The notes below the pieces were generated by a model that saw nothing but the letters and a program-made list of their open reading frames with translations, did not search any database and had not been told where the DNA came from. The translations under genes and the position numbers were made by a program. A stretch of 64,000 nucleotides of DNA from Aspidapion aeneum (taxonomy: Eukaryota; Arthropoda; Insecta; Coleoptera; Brentidae), in assembly GCA_963576565.1 (NCBI GenBank), contig OY755040.1, positions 21,621,543 through 21,685,542 on the forward strand. The letters run 5' to 3'. Each line of letters opens with the position of its first letter. Within the stretch, counting starts at the first letter, position 1. Below, piece after piece: positions 46,360 through 59,221 of the stretch.

Positions 46360-47089
46360 CTAAAAACGAAGATTGTAAATAGACAGTCTCTCATTAAAGC
46401 TATATAATTTATTACAATTTAAAAAATTTTTTTTAGATTGCCAATTATTTAGATGTTCAACAAAATCCTTTTCTATGTTAAACCAGTGGCATTGTTTTGC
46501 CACTTACATGCTTACTGCGCAGACATACTAGACTACAAGTTAAAAAATTTCAAAAGAAACTCCCTCAAAAACTCTATTATCAAATATCAAAATAAACACA
46601 ACACAAAACATCAAAGCCCTTAAAAAAAATCGAAGAAATTTTTTATGAACATTACGAAATCGATATGATTTTGCCTAAATATGGAATCACTAGCAAAAAA
46701 ATCAAAATGGTACCAAATAATCTTAATTTTATATTTTGCCCCAAATTCAACCTAGAAAAGAAGTAATTTACTTTATTTGTTATAAATGATCGATAAAACA
46801 TTTGCTGCTTTCTGGAAAAACTAAACTTAACTGGCTGATTAAAGTGGACTTTCTACAAATTCGCTAATTTGGAGATTACATTTCTCTTTATGGTGGGAAG
46901 AATTAATTTTAATCTAGCAACGCACAGCATGCAATTATTCGACATGTCTTACGCAATCTTTAGAATAAAAATTATTAAAAAAATGCTTATGTCATGATGT
47001 AAGTTTGTTAAATGTGATATGAAAAAAAGAGTTTTAAATTTTATCAAGGGTAGGCAACACCTTTCCGCCCACATTGCATACACGCCATT
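46360..47089. other. Intron sequence, no feature
   Basis: Intronic AT-rich DNA; no coding frame or repeat was recognised. Confidence 0.5.
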
Positions 47090-48730
47090 GTGTTAAACCT
47101 GGGTATTATTAAAAAGGGTATCACTTTAAATTGGTAGAATCCTTTAACTGCCGTAAGCGCAGCCTTTTTCTACCAATAAACTCTTTCATTCTCCAATCGC
47201 AAGAACCACCTGGACAACGCTCATGTATTTAGAGTGGAATCAACTTTTGGGAAACAAATCTATTCTTGATGTTATTTAGTTTCCTTTAATCCACACACAA
47301 TCTGGCAGTCATCTTTTCTGTTACTAATTGTCCCAACAACAACATACATTTTATCGGATTCAGTCAAGTTTTCCCATTTTCTTAATCTTTTAATAACTTA
47401 CTTAAAAATTTCTAGATTTTCTGTGAAATTATTTTTTACGACTATGATATCGTCAAGATAAATCGGTCTTGTTTTTTAAAATAAATCTTGTAATATTTAT
47501 TATTACTTTTTATATCTTATTATTTTAAAAACATTCTTTAGATTGCCAATTATTTAGATGTTTAACAAAATCCTTTTCTATGTTAAACCTCGTCAAAACC
47601 AGTTCCATTAGTCACTAAAAGGTTGCTGGTTTACTGTATAACCCAAAGGGTATCCCTTTAAATTGGTACAATCCTATAATTTTCTAGATCCCAGAAAAAA
47701 AATCCAATGCCAATTTATAGGCACCAAAGCAAACGCGATTCTACCTAACCCCTTTTTTTCATCTTATGTCCGGTAGATTTTATTTGTTTTTAAATTAAAT
47801 CAATCCTTTTTTACGACTATGATATCGTCAAGATAAATCAGACTTGTTCAATCTTGTAGATTTTTATATTATTTTTTATATCTTATTATTTTAAAATCTT
47901 TCTTTCGATTGCCAATTATTTAGAAGTCAAACAAAATCCTTTTCTATGGTAAAACTTGCAAAACCAGTTCCAATAATCACTAAAACGTTGCTGGTTTACA
48001 GTATAGCCCAAATGTTATCCTTTTAAATTGGTACAATCCTTTAAATGCCTTAAACGCAGCCTTTCTCGATCAATAAACACTTTCAAAATTCAATCACAAG
48101 AACCACCTGGACCACGCTCATACTTTTACATACTTACATACATACTTTCACCCTTCTCAATATTATTTAGTTTCCTATAATCCATACAAAATCTGGTTAA
48201 GTCATATTTTTTGCGACCAATACGACCAAGGACTTCTATTTGTCTTAACTGCAAAATACATTTCTTCGAATTCAGACAAATTTCATCATTTTCTTAATCT
48301 TCTAATGACATTCTTGAAAATTCCTAGACTTTTGTTGAAATCGATTTTTGAAACAATGAAATCGTCAAAATAAATCTTACTTATTTTTCATATGAAATCT
48401 TTACAACAAGTTTAGTTAATCGCTTGTGCACTGCACACCCCAAAGGGTATTTTTTTTGTCGTAAACAGCCCAAAATTTCCCAGATCCCAGAAAAAAAAAT
48501 ATATTTTTTTTCACACGATAACCATAGCTCACACTACTATAGTTATATAATATGCGTGACCTAGAAAACAAGAAATTACCCTTCCCTGGATCAAATACAT
48601 TTCTTCGGCTTTAGGAAAAAATAAAACACTTTTCCATTGTTAGAACGAGTAAGAACAGTTGAGTAAGTCGCCCAAAACTTTCCTGGTTTATGACACAGAC
48701 TAAAGGGTATGCCTTTAAATTGGTTCCTGT
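47090..48730 (-). pseudogene. Tandem copies of a Ty3/Gypsy reverse transcriptase segment
   Basis: On the minus strand the same motifs recur: YQFK.IPFGL-type motifs at about 48715, 48030, 47665 and 47130 (best GLYQFKGIPFGLYSKPATF near 47665), and Y(L/F)DD motifs IYFDDFIVSK (about 48360), IYLDDIIVVKK (about 47830) and IYLDDIIVVKNN (about 47450). An RFCMDYRKLNN-like block and a GPGGSCD block also recur. This is the palm of a Ty3/Gypsy reverse transcriptase, normally present once per element. All copies are interrupted by stops. No LTRs, integrase or protease were recognised. It occupies the intron between the 46223-46359 and 49227-49444 exons. Confidence 0.65.
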
Positions 48731-49226
48731 AATTCACACTGTACTGGTGCTGACCAAGGGATTCTTAATTATTTAAAGACTTTATGTCTGGCGTAGCTTT
48801 CTCCACAATAAAATAATCTCCTTTGAGAACCTTTTGAGAAAGTTTCTCTTTATGATGGAACTTTAATTACAGATTTTGTTTTTTCCTTTTTCGTTTTTGT
48901 GTAGTACAACAAAATAAATAAAACCTCATAGAAAGCCCACAAAAAATGACGTTGGAAGAGTTTTTATCGCTTAGGTCAAGTTTTAACGATGAACAAAAAT
49001 ACTTACGAGATTTCTTGTTGGTAAATCTAGAAATGGACGTATTTTCTGCAAACAAACGTTATTAATTTTTTTTTAAATAAACACAAACATTTTGGGGATT
49101 TTTGATAGAAGCGCATTCGATTAAAGATCCAGCAGCGCGCGCCCCATTTAAAATTTAGATCAATCAGGGATCAGTTTGCTGTGAGGGGTCGAGCGCAGTG
49201 TTGATTGAAAATGGTAAATGACTTAC

Positions 49227-49444
49227 CTAATAATTTTCTTTGGTCTAATTGACTGACGTTCGTCATTTTACTTAACCACACATCCAAGATCCTGCCTAAA
49301 GTAACCTGTTCGGTTTCGTTGTGCATTTCTGCTAGTTTAGATATGACTCGTCCAAAAACTTCTGGGGATGACAATAAGACCCTGGATAAAATGCAGAGAA
49401 ACATAGACATAACTAATGGAGTGTCTTCGCCATCCAATATTCGC
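49227..49444 (-). CDS. IPO11: Importin-11, exon
   Basis: Encodes RILDGEDTPLVMSMFLCIL, RVLLSSPEVFGRVISKLAEM and the stretch ending SQLDQRKLL, bounded by TTTTAG and GTAAGT sites. One base completes the Lys codon of the preceding exon, and the last G opens the Ala codon completed at 46359. The peptide matches the importin-11 segment around FKGIIEGE.YPVVMS...RVLL, a C-terminal HEAT repeat. Confidence 0.93.
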
Positions 49445-49530
49445 CTAAAAGAATTAGGGATTAAACACACACATACAATTAAGCACTAACTAAATTTATT
49501 GATTGGATGAAAGTAATATTTATAACTTAC

Positions 49531-49768
49531 TTTACTATTCTTGGCAAAATAGGCATAGTAGTTTCAGCTCCTAACAAAGGCATCGCTCGAATAAAACTCT
49601 CTATTAGTCGCATAAGCAATATGACACCTTCATTTTTTAAATCGCCCATTGTACTATCACAAATTTGCACTATTTCAAGGCCTTGAGTGCGCATGACTAG
49701 TTCCGGGGCTATCAATAAGTGCACTAGACATATGTAGAAACAAGTTCGCATATTTTCTGTTGAAGAAT
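49531..49768 (-). CDS. IPO11: Importin-11, exon
   Basis: Starts with AT completing an Asp codon and encodes SSTENMRTCFYICLVHLL, then VQICDSTMGDLKNEGVILL and MPILPRIVK with the last codon split. This matches importin-11 around SSENLRTCF and PILPYVFK. Introns on either side are only 86-88 nt, typical of insect genes that have not been invaded by repeats. Confidence 0.93.
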
Positions 49769-49856
49769 CTAAAAAATTATTTACAAATTATAAACCATGA
49801 GGGAGTTTGCCTTACTAACCGGATAAAACATCTAAAATTCGAAATAAAAAACGTAC

Positions 49857-50028
49857 CTAGTAATCTCGGCATATTGGTGAACAGTTCCATGAGCTCAGGG
49901 GTCATCGAGGGAGAATATTCCAAAACTGCAAGCCATAAATCTAAAGCATCTTCCAGTAAGTAAACAATAGCGTTTCCAGTTGTGTCTGTACCCATTTTGA
50001 TTATAGGAAGCAAAAACTGGCCCATTTC
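49857..50028 (-). CDS. IPO11: Importin-11, exon
   Basis: Encodes EMGQFLLPIIKMGTDTTG, VYLLEDALDLWLAVLEYSP and MTPELMELFTNMPRLL, then a split Asp codon. The VYLLEDGLELWL.TLE.SP..TPELL pattern is one of the most conserved stretches in importin-11. It begins in phase 0 after a TATAG acceptor and ends at a GTACGT donor. Confidence 0.95.
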
Positions 50029-50202
50029 CTATAAATTAAATTGTTAAAAAGTCTTCAGAAGTGTTCGTAAAAAAACAAAAAGAATTTGAAAGCTGTAAAA
50101 GAAAATACAGGTGCTCTTCCGAGACGGTTTAAGAAAACCAATGGCTTTTTTTAATAAAAGAAAAACAAATCTTTAAATTGATTAAAGATAGCTTCTAGTT
50201 AC

Positions 50203-50388
50203 CTGTGGAACTCCTCCCATACTCTTAACTAACTGCACCAACGTCGCTACTATGGCACACCTTAACATGTTATGTTCCTCCGATTCTTGCCACAACAGCG
50301 GCAAATACTGAATGAGGGCATCGGAATGTGGCATCATCGTAGTGCCCATTCTTTCAAGTAGTAAAGTCATTACGTTTAATACTTGCAT
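50203..50388 (-). CDS. IPO11: Importin-11, exon
   Basis: 62 codons in phase 0 at both ends: MQVLNVMTLLLERMGTTM, then HSDALIQYLPLLWQESEEHN and MLRCAIVATLVQLV. The ALIQYLPLLW..SEEHNMLRCAI stretch is diagnostic of importin-11 within the karyopherin-beta family. The donor reads GTAACT, a less common but valid form. Confidence 0.96.
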
Positions 50389-50630
50389 CTAAAAAAATGT
50401 ATGTACTAATATGACTTATTAGGCCCAGGTAAGAAATCTTTAGCCGAAACCACAGATAAATAATACACGTTACATTTTATCGTATCAACATATTATGAAG
50501 AGTATAGAGAAATGAACACGTAGTGTGATGAAAATAATGCATTAGGAGAATGTGATTCAGTAGACAAAAGTTGAAATATCTTTCGTTAGGAAGGCAATGT
50601 ATCGACTTGTTACACTGTTACTACAGGTAC

Positions 50631-50791
50631 CTTTGTTTCACATTCCGTAGCTTCTTTTAACAATTCAAACAACGAGTTAAATGCCGGAAATTTGTATTGA
50701 TCAAAATGTTCACTACTAAATTCAAAATCGTCAATGGCATATCTTAGTGTCGAAGCAGCCGTCAATCTAACTGCCATGTCTTCGTCTCTTC
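50631..50791 (-). CDS. IPO11: Importin-11, exon
   Basis: Encodes RDEDMAVRLTAASTLRYAI, DDFEFSSEHFDQYK and LFELLKEATECETK. It matches the importin-11 segment DLVVRIETATTLK.TVDDFEF and TECDTK. It starts with two bases completing a Gly codon from 54078 and ends in phase 0 at a GTACCT donor. Confidence 0.95.
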
Positions 50792-51192
50792 CTAAAATAA
50801 AAAGTGTTAATATTACCTTTTCTAATTTGAAAACCTCGAACATGCCAAAAAATTAACTAACCGTTACGTTGAAAAGTAGTTCTCTTATCTTTACTAATTT
50901 TCGGTATATATTTAGAAATAGTCATAAGAAGAAGCTATGAACGCTATACAAGGAATCGGGAGATTTTTGTGGAATTCCTTGTTAAAAAGCTAATTGACTT
51001 GTTTCAAAACTATTATATTACTAGAGATGTGATAGTCGAAGTGTTGATCAATAGCAGGTGGATAATTTCAAATATGCGGGAAGAACGGTCTAGGAAGAGA
51101 AAAAACCTTTAAAAGAATAGACAATTGTTTATGTTGGGATCAAAATCTGACTAAAGAACAAAGAAAAGAGCCAGAGTTAAATCTGTCTTGCA
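50792..51192. other. Intron sequence
   Basis: Start of the 3.3-kb intron between the 50631-50791 and 54078-54249 exons; no separate feature seen. Confidence 0.5.
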
Positions 51193-53810
51193 CGAGGGGT
51201 AAACCGCGTGGGTATTTTGGTGTACAAATCTTGGGTATTAGGGGAATTGTTAGAGGAAATAGTGGGTATTAGAGGTATTATTAGGGTATTAGTGGGTATT
51301 AGTAGGCATTAGTGGGTATTAGAAGGGTATTAGATGTAATAGCCGGGGTATTAGAGGAATTAGTCTGCGTAATAGCTGTATTAGAATTATAAAAGGACAT
51401 ACGATTTTTCAAACTTATTTCCCTATTTACCACAGAACAAGTCCAATGTATCTGGAACCTTTCGACGCGTATGAATATGCTACAGTAGATTATGAGCATT
51501 TTTTTATGGGAACCTCCTTATTAGTAGATACATATTAACGATTTGGCAACATTGCCTACACCTATTGTGAAAAAAACCGTGCGTATCGAGGTGCGTATCC
51601 AGTGAAAAACTTTATGTTTTTTTGTGGTGGCAGTGAAAAAAAATAAGTTATGTTCAGTAGAAATATCTGTGAGACTGATAATTGTCTATATGATTCATTT
51701 TTCATAAAACTTTAATTTAAGTTGGCAATCGGCTAAAGCAATAAAGCGAACAATAATATATGTTAACTCCAATATTTTCATGCAGCACCGAGTGCAGCAC
51801 GATTGCTATTTTTTTTACAATGTTGCCAATAATAGTGTAATACAGGTAGTAATATGATTTTTCAAATTCAATTTTAAATTTTTCAAGGGGTCGAAATAAA
51901 TTTTTGGTTTTTTACTGCCGTTCATTTTTACTTGTAAAGTCCTAAATGATGTGAAAGTATAGTATCGGCAAAAAATTTTGAAAAATTTATATTGGCTAAA
52001 TCGTCTTAAAATGGCCCAAAACGCGTAGAAAGCCTATTTTCAGCAAAAAAATTTTTTGTGTCTATCGGTCTATAAGTCTGTCGGTCTGTTAGTTTACGCG
52101 ATAACTTTTGAATGAATTGGGCTATCGACTTGAAATTTGGCACACAGGTAGAGCTCTATAGGAGAATGGTTCGGATTGTATTTAAGCCAAATCAGCCCAA
52201 GGGTAGGGGGTAAGAGATGGGTTGAACTGCCAAAAAAATGAATTTTTCGGTGTAAAATGCAATGAGGACGGTTTTCGGGGTCTGTTTTCACATGTAAATT
52301 TTTAATCAGGTTGTTCAAAAGCTGCATGACGTACTTAGCTTTGGGGATGGGGTAAGAAGGGGTGGGGATGTGGTGAGATGGAAAATATCGTGTAATATGT
52401 CGTTTTCGAGATTTGCGGGTTCGGGGATCTCATTTCCATGAACTATACTCCAATTCAAAAAAATTGACATTTAAATGTTATTTGTAATGTCACATTTGTA
52501 AAACAATCAACAAAAAGTGTCTCAATTATTTTTAATCGGAGTATATTTGTTATTATTCTTAAATCCAGAGCTTGGTGGTGATGGTAAGATGCAAAATATC
52601 GTGTAATATGTCGTTTTCGAGGTTTGAGAGATCGGGGATCTCATTTCTATGGGCTATTTGTCGTTATTCTGAAATCCAGAGGGTTGGGGTGAGAGGTACA
52701 TATAAGGGATTATACACTAAATACCGTAAAAAGGCAAGTGATGTGCCATTTTCATGGTTTTCGGAGGTGCAAACCTCATTTCTTTAATTTAAGATTTTTT
52801 GAAAATAAATAATTAAGTTGTTGAAAGAAGGGGCCACCCCCTTTTTTTTTAAAAAAATCACATGATGTAGAAGTTATAATTCCATTGGCAGCGTTTTTCT
52901 TTCATGTTATTACAATAAGTGATAAGGTGACCATAGAGAAAAAATATAAAGAAACAGCTGAATAGTTTTATTGTAAATTGTAATAAATTATTTCCAATTA
53001 ATTTTTTTTATTCATAGCATATTTCGGTACATATTATTTACGTTTATTGTTATTTCTCGTTGAAGATTTGTTCAAGACTCGGTTCAAAATGATTTGTAAA
53101 TAAACATTATTTTGAATTAAAAATTAAAATTAAAAATTTAATAAAAAGTTTTAATTGTTTAAAATATTGGTAAGTTTATAACCCTTTCTCATTCAAGTAA
53201 TAGTGTTTTTGGTCAGCACATTTGTCTCCAAAATCGTGGTTGTGGTTATTCTGAGTCGGCACAATAGCGACCTGTCCCGTGGTTTTACCACAAAAAACGT
53301 GGTTAATTACGGATCTTTAGCGCTAACTTTATGTGAGTGGGTATGGTTATTTTTCATTGACATTTCAACGAACCAAAACTGGAATCGTGTTCCAAATTCA
53401 TATTTTTGTTATGTTTTGAACATTTTTGATCATTTTGATGAAAGTTTCAAACCATTTTTCTTGTAAAATGGTTTTCTTGCAGTTTTATGAAATAACAGTT
53501 CGTTATGTGGCGTGTCCAAAAACTGTGTTGTTCGTGACAAATAGTTATGGTTATTAACCACTAACATAACCACTACTATAACAAAATTGACGTCTACATG
53601 TGCTGACCAAAAACACTGTAATAACTTTTTAACTGCGAAAAGTGGATTTTTTTCCAGAGATATTAGTTGGTATTAGTAGGCTCGAGTAGGTATTAGTGGG
53701 TATTATTATGGGTATTAGAGGGTAATAGAGGTATTAGTTTAACAAATTCGGGTATTAGAGGTAAAATGAGATATTAGTGTACACAATTTTGAAGCGCGGT
53801 TTACCCCTCG
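51193..53810. mobile_element. 2.6-kb TIR element filling an importin-11 intron
   Basis: CGAGGGGTAAACCGCG at 51193-51208 is perfectly inverted at 53795-53810. The flanks are GTCTTGCA (51185-51192) and GACTTGCA (53811-53818), an 8-bp duplication with one mismatch. Just inside each end is a degenerate minisatellite of GGGTATTAG units (51230-51370 and 53663-53765), in the same orientation at both ends although the termini are inverted. The interior holds a repeated ATATCGTGTAATATGTCG block (52386 and 52597) and a second nested element. No transposase frame was seen. It accounts for 2.6 of the 3.3 kb of this intron. Confidence 0.7.
53202..53617. mobile_element. 416-bp nested MITE, 19-bp perfect inverted ends
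   Basis: AGTGTTTTTGGTCAGCACA at 53202-53220 is exactly inverted at 53599-53617. GTAAT follows and precedes as a direct 5-bp duplication (53197-53201, 53618-53622). The interior has many GTGGTTA/TAACCAC short inversions. The superfamily is uncertain. Confidence 0.8.
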
Positions 53811-54077
53811 GACTTGCACTATGGGGCGGAGTCAATGACAACCGTTTTAGAACGTTTTAGAAGTTCAAGCAGTCTGTATTAACTAAACGGAATAAGTGCT
53901 AGAAATAACCAATGCGACAGACATACACTGAATACTGGTGAAATAGTACTGGGAAAAATCGAAAGAAGAAGCTTTAATTTAATGTGTTATGGAGACTTGA
54001 CCGCAGAGGCCGAAAAAGGTATTTAGATGCAACTAATATACTTACAATGCAGATAAGGTAGCACGCAATATTCTTAC

Positions 54078-54249
54078 CGAGCAAATTAATAACACAGTCA
54101 TATAACGCAGGTCTTAGTTCAGTCGACAATTTAATACCAGTCCATCTTCCAATCAAAGCGGCCACTCTTCGTCTTATGATTCTGTAGTTATTATGTTTAA
54201 TTTTCAATTCTTGTACTAACGTCTTGCTGAACCATCGGTCAAAGTCGAC
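54078..54249 (-). CDS. IPO11: Importin-11, exon
   Basis: Encodes VDFDRWFSKTLVQELKIKH, then RRRVAALIGRWTGIK and ELRPALYDCVINLL, ending with one base of a Gly codon. It matches importin-11 VDFDQWF....LPELQ..H and RRRV..LIGQW...K...LRP.LYE.. .NLL closely. It starts in phase 0 after a TTTTTAG acceptor. The conserved DAVYNAVG segment that should precede it was not located. Confidence 0.95.
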
Positions 54250-57200
54250 CTAAAAATGACATGCATAATGGGGGCAGAAAGCAAATTAAAATTTCTTAAG
54301 AACTCTTTTCCCAAATAAAATAAAATAAAATTGGTGGCAAAGACCAGAACAGAAATGATTTAGGCTTAACACTTTAGCTTTAAGATTTACCACTAAAGCC
54401 TCAGTATTATTAGCCAAGTACTGAGTTTGAACCAATTTTTTTATGTACACCGAACAATATCAGTATGGGCCCGCAATGGAACTTCACTGTTCCACACGAT
54501 CTTTCACGGAAAGAGTAAAAGAAATGAGTAGTATTTGAAGTCAGGTTTCTTTAAAGGAGTGAGGTGTCAATTTGTTGAAACTGCATGTAAGTTTTGTTTG
54601 ATTACCCGCAACAGTGATTGTCGTGACAGTGATACAATTTTCCAAATTGAACGTCGATTCGAAACATTGTCTCGGCAGGCAATTGTTTTTTTTACGAAAT
54701 TCCGATGTAGGTGTGTGTAAATGGAATAGGTTTCGTTTCAATAAGAAGACTTCCCAATGTTAAATATGGTTGATTTCTTAGCACCGCCTTCTCTGTCCTT
54801 TGCCTGTAATTTTTTTTGGAAATCAACAACAGTCTCTTAGAAATGGGTATATCACGACCAATTAAGAACCCTTAAAAATGTGAAATTGGCTAACGGAGAT
54901 GAATTCGTTGAAGTTAACGGCATTATAAATGTATTTATGAAAAGTGCCATCATCATTTTTCCGTGAAATCCTATAGAAACTTTTACATGTATTTATAAAT
55001 TAGCATACATATTGTTATTAATAAACATAAAGAATATTGTTGTCATAAAATACTATCCATTTAAAAAAGCAGCAGGGAGCAGAACCGAAGAAAATAATAA
55101 ATTAAAGTAAAAATAAAAGTGATTTAAAGCCTTTTTAATTTTCAAAACAGTATCAAGCAACACTATAGCGTACATGTTTTCTTGCCCTCCAATAAGTAAT
55201 GAACTTGCGTCACTTGACATGTGTCAAATTTTCAATGATCAGCACATTGAAAATTCTTTTGAAATTTTTTTATTATACATGGTTTTTCCTAGAAACGTAC
55301 GAATAATTTAGGGGTAATTTTAAGGTAAAAATAATGCAAATATGGTTCTAGTGGTTTTGTTTAAGAAATACAAGGCAACTAAATTCCTAAAACTATTAGG
55401 ATTTTATTTTTTGTCTATTGAGATGTTCCTAACAAATTCTGTACATGCTCATTAGCTGATCAAATCAACTTCAATGCAATCTAAACTTTTTGGCTTTCAA
55501 GCGTTTATGTGTCAGATTCGAATAGAATAACAATTGGAGACTTGTATTTAGTTAACGAAAGCTTATCGGAATTTAAGTGTTTTTGAGAAAAAAGTATTAT
55601 TTTTATTTTATGCACACACTTAACCCTTAAACTGGCGATGTATCCTATTAGATATATATTATATAGTATTTGCAATCGGGGTAGTCCTTTTGATTAATCA
55701 CCCCGTAATTCTGGTAACAAAACGCACGTGTATTCTTAATTCATTTTAAAACCACATGTTACCTAAGGTAACTGATAATGGGTGCTGCGAAACTAATTAT
55801 CAGTTACCTTAAGGTTAACAGAATCGGTGTTTAATCAATCATTTTCAAATTTCTGACTTAGAAAGATTATAGCTTATTTTTTATATAAATATTGATTAAA
55901 TTGCTATTTGGAATAGTTTTTTGAGAAAAGTTTCTGTCCCAAAATGATATTATGTGGTAAAACATTTATTTAAAGCGTATGTGCTTTACTGGTATGCATT
56001 CATCAATCAACTGGGGTGTTCTGCCGACAAAGTTTTTACATTTACATTTTCAATGCGACCGTAGAGCTCTACCATAGACAAACAATAAATTATTGTTGAT
56101 TTAATTTGAAAAAAATTGTTATTATCCACAATGTATTTCGAGCTGGAATTAAGCTAAGCTTCGCAATTTATTTTGGTAAAAATTATGTTTCAAATGGGAT
56201 TAGGCTCTATTTATATTATATTTTTTGTAAATTAAAGTTTTAAATATTATTACCCAAGATAAAGACTTAATAAAAATTAAATTATTTATATTTCTAGTTT
56301 CCACAACAAACGTCAGCTCGACTTACATTAATGTATAAAAGCATTCATATTTTCTGTTTAGAGTAAAATAAAACACATTATTTTATTATTTATAATTATT
56401 ATAATACATTATAATAAAAAATATGTTTATACGAAAAGCTCACACTTTTTATCATACATGGATCGTATTTACGAAAAATATAAAGAATTTTCCAACTGAT
56501 TTAACTGTAAAGGCTTTTCGACAAAAACAGTATTGGGGACAAAAAACATACAGACACTCTCTCTGAGTGAATTTAAAAAAAATATATCAGACAGCGATAT
56601 ATAAACTAAAAAGAGATATATTGAGGCTGCTATTAATTGTTAAGTTTAAAATGTTGCAATAGAACTTGAACAGCTCATGGGATTAAGTTCCTTGTGGTTC
56701 AAATCGAATTAACATTATGTTACTAAGTTTGAATCATATTTGTATGGTTTTGTAAACCTTAAAATAGTAAATATTAAAATAAATTGTACCAACCAAAAAA
56801 CTGAAAATCTAACTTAAAAAAAACAAACTACGCAAAATAAGTTATTCTCATCATGCAGAAAATTTCATCTCATAAACTGTCATTGTCTGTTATAATAGCT
56901 GTTTCATTTTTCCAGTCTTCCATAATTAGTTTGTCTTATTGAAGTAGTTTTCTAAAGGCGTTGCACAGAGGGGCCGGGACTCATAAAAGTTACCAAAAGT
57001 ATGTAACTAAGAATATGAAATTTAAGTGAAAAAAACGCTTGAAAATTATCCTCCTCGCATCTCTTTCTTTATTTGAGGCATCCATGAAAAAGTGCGTACA
57101 ACAAAACAATTGATAGCGCTTGTCAAAGGTAACGTCATTTTAATTGTGTTACATATGCATTTTTTAAAGTAAAATATTTGGTACTTTCAAAGGTCATTTT

Positions 57201-58672
57201 CTCTGTGACGGAATTTCTTAGAACAAAAAAGTAAATGGCTAGCACTAACTACGGTAAGTATAGATTTGTTTGGTATACAATTATTTAGTTTATTTTTTAA
57301 TGTTATTTAGATAATTAAATTCTAATCAAAACGTAACAGAAATTGAGTTTTGTTTTAAAACTGTAGTTTCAGCTGGCTCAAAAGTTAAGGATCCATTCGA
57401 ATCCATCACACACTTTTATTACTTCCTGTTCTACAAAACCTCATTAATGTAATATAAGCATTTTTTGCGGTATTTTGCGGTTTAACTCAAGAAAACGATT
57501 TCCAGAGTTTCAAGCATTTGCATATTGTGTGACATTTTAACAAGCCACATTTCCGTCTAAATGTCCCACATACTATAATTTATATTTAATAACAAAATAT
57601 CACTCTGTTTTGGTTTATTAACAACTTTGCCTAGTTAAAAAAGGGACTAAACACATTTTAGAATTATATTCTGCCAATTCTTGGGCATTTAAGCGTAAGA
57701 GATTAAAATCAGAATTGGAATAAAAAATAAGTAGGTACTTATACTATTTATTAATTTCCTAAAAAAATTGAATAAATATTTTTTGAGTTATAAGCTTTGG
57801 TTACAGTTATATAAACATATAGGCATACATACAGATAAAAATGCTTTAAATTATTTTTCACAAAAGTAAAGATATATAATTTTGGTAAAATCATCGCACT
57901 TTTTGTTCTTGTAGCTTTCAGTAGGATCACTATAGATAGATAGATAATTAATTATAGTTTGGTATATTGTGCGCTAAAAATGACAGGAGAAAATAAGTTT
58001 GTTATATTTTAATAACGACAGAATTAAGAAAAATGAGGGTCGAAATTTTTTTATTTAAATAAAAAAAAAATTATATGTGGATTATTTTGAAATCAGCCGT
58101 CATGATATTTCGATAAAAGTAAAAGAATGTCCGTCTTTAAATTCAAACCAAAAGTGTCAAAATGTATGTTATATTTTAAAGAGAAGTGGAAAAAAGCTGC
58201 TAGAAATGAGTCAACTTTTAATTCAACAAACAGAAATTGGTTGGAAAGTAATTTAACTTCCAAAATTTGCCTATTCCAAAGTATGTCGTCTGCTAACAGA
58301 GTTTACAGAATGCAGTGAAAACATAAACGTCAGAAAACTGCACATTTGTGACAAAAAACACAATTGAGGAAATATTGTATGCTGCGCAAATGGAGTTTAT
58401 ATTACATATTTAAGCTTCAACTATTAAAAGAATTATCTTTAAATCCCGATTGAGCTTCTGAATACATAAACTTTTTAACAAAAGTAGTAAAAGAAACGAC
58501 TAACAATCAATTGCCACAAAATGAGGCGCTCTCGGTTCTTGTAGAAAATGGCAAAAGACCCCAAAAAATTATTTGGAAAAATCCATCTCCATCGTCTCCC
58601 CGCTACTTCAGATTGTAATAATTATAGCGTAGGTTAGTTTTGTTTTGTTGTTTTTTTTATTCCTTTAAATAT
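54250..58672. other. Intron sequence, no gene recognised
   Basis: AT-rich intron. It holds an inverted repeat at 55766-55809 (below). Short frames at 54535-54741 and 58127-58318 have no domain. Confidence 0.5.
55766..55809. repeat. Hairpin, 14-bp perfect arms
   Basis: AGGTAACTGATAAT (55766-55779) pairs with ATTATCAGTTACCT (55796-55809) across a 16-nt loop and extends by a few more pairs with one bulge. It may be the core of a small MITE. Confidence 0.6.
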
Positions 58673-59221
58673 AACACTGCTAGGTCGATGTGACAATTCC
58701 TGCGAAGTTAATTAGACGGTTTTGTCTCTGATCATAAGTAAATAGTGAGAAAACTACCGCAAGAAGCGCCATCTACCGAGATACGAGAGAAACAAAAAAC
58801 AAAAGCAGGCGAAAAACTGCTAGACATATCGATCAATGAAAAGATCGAATACAAATAAAAGAAAACAAACTATAGTCTGTGACCTACGACAGCTCTTCTG
58901 TCTTTCAGGCAGGATCAACGCATATTGCATTTTTACCCGTCATCAAGACATGTGAGCGTCTATCAACGGAATTTTTAAGCCAAATAATACTAACATTGTT
59001 AGTATTATTTGGCTTAAAAATTCCAACACCTTCTTTTATTTGTATTCGATCTTTTCATTGATCGATATGTCTAGCAGTTTTTCGCCTGCTTTTGTTTTTT
59101 GTTTCTCTCGTATCTCGGTAGATGGCGCTTCTTGCGATAGTTTTCTCACTATTTACTTATGATCAGAGACAAAACCGTCTAATTAACTTCGCAGGAATTG
59201 TCACATCGACCTCGCAGTGTT
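58673..59221. mobile_element. 191-bp inverted repeat with a nested 27-bp palindrome
   Basis: 58673-58863 and 59031-59221 are nearly perfect reverse complements of equal length. Both start (or end) at AACACTGC/GCAGTGTT, the stem I strand of the hammerhead that follows at 59216. The arms contain AGATGGCGCTTCTTGCG, also seen in related form in the retrozyme repeats at 60.1-60.9 kb. At the centre 58968-58994 and 58998-59024 form a second perfect palindrome with a 3-nt spacer. Inverted partial copies are a known habit of Penelope-like elements, but no reverse transcriptase is present. Confidence 0.8.

Noticed and set aside
54535..54741. Overlapping plus and minus frames as an importin exon
   Set aside because: Neither shows importin similarity nor splice sites in a suitable phase.
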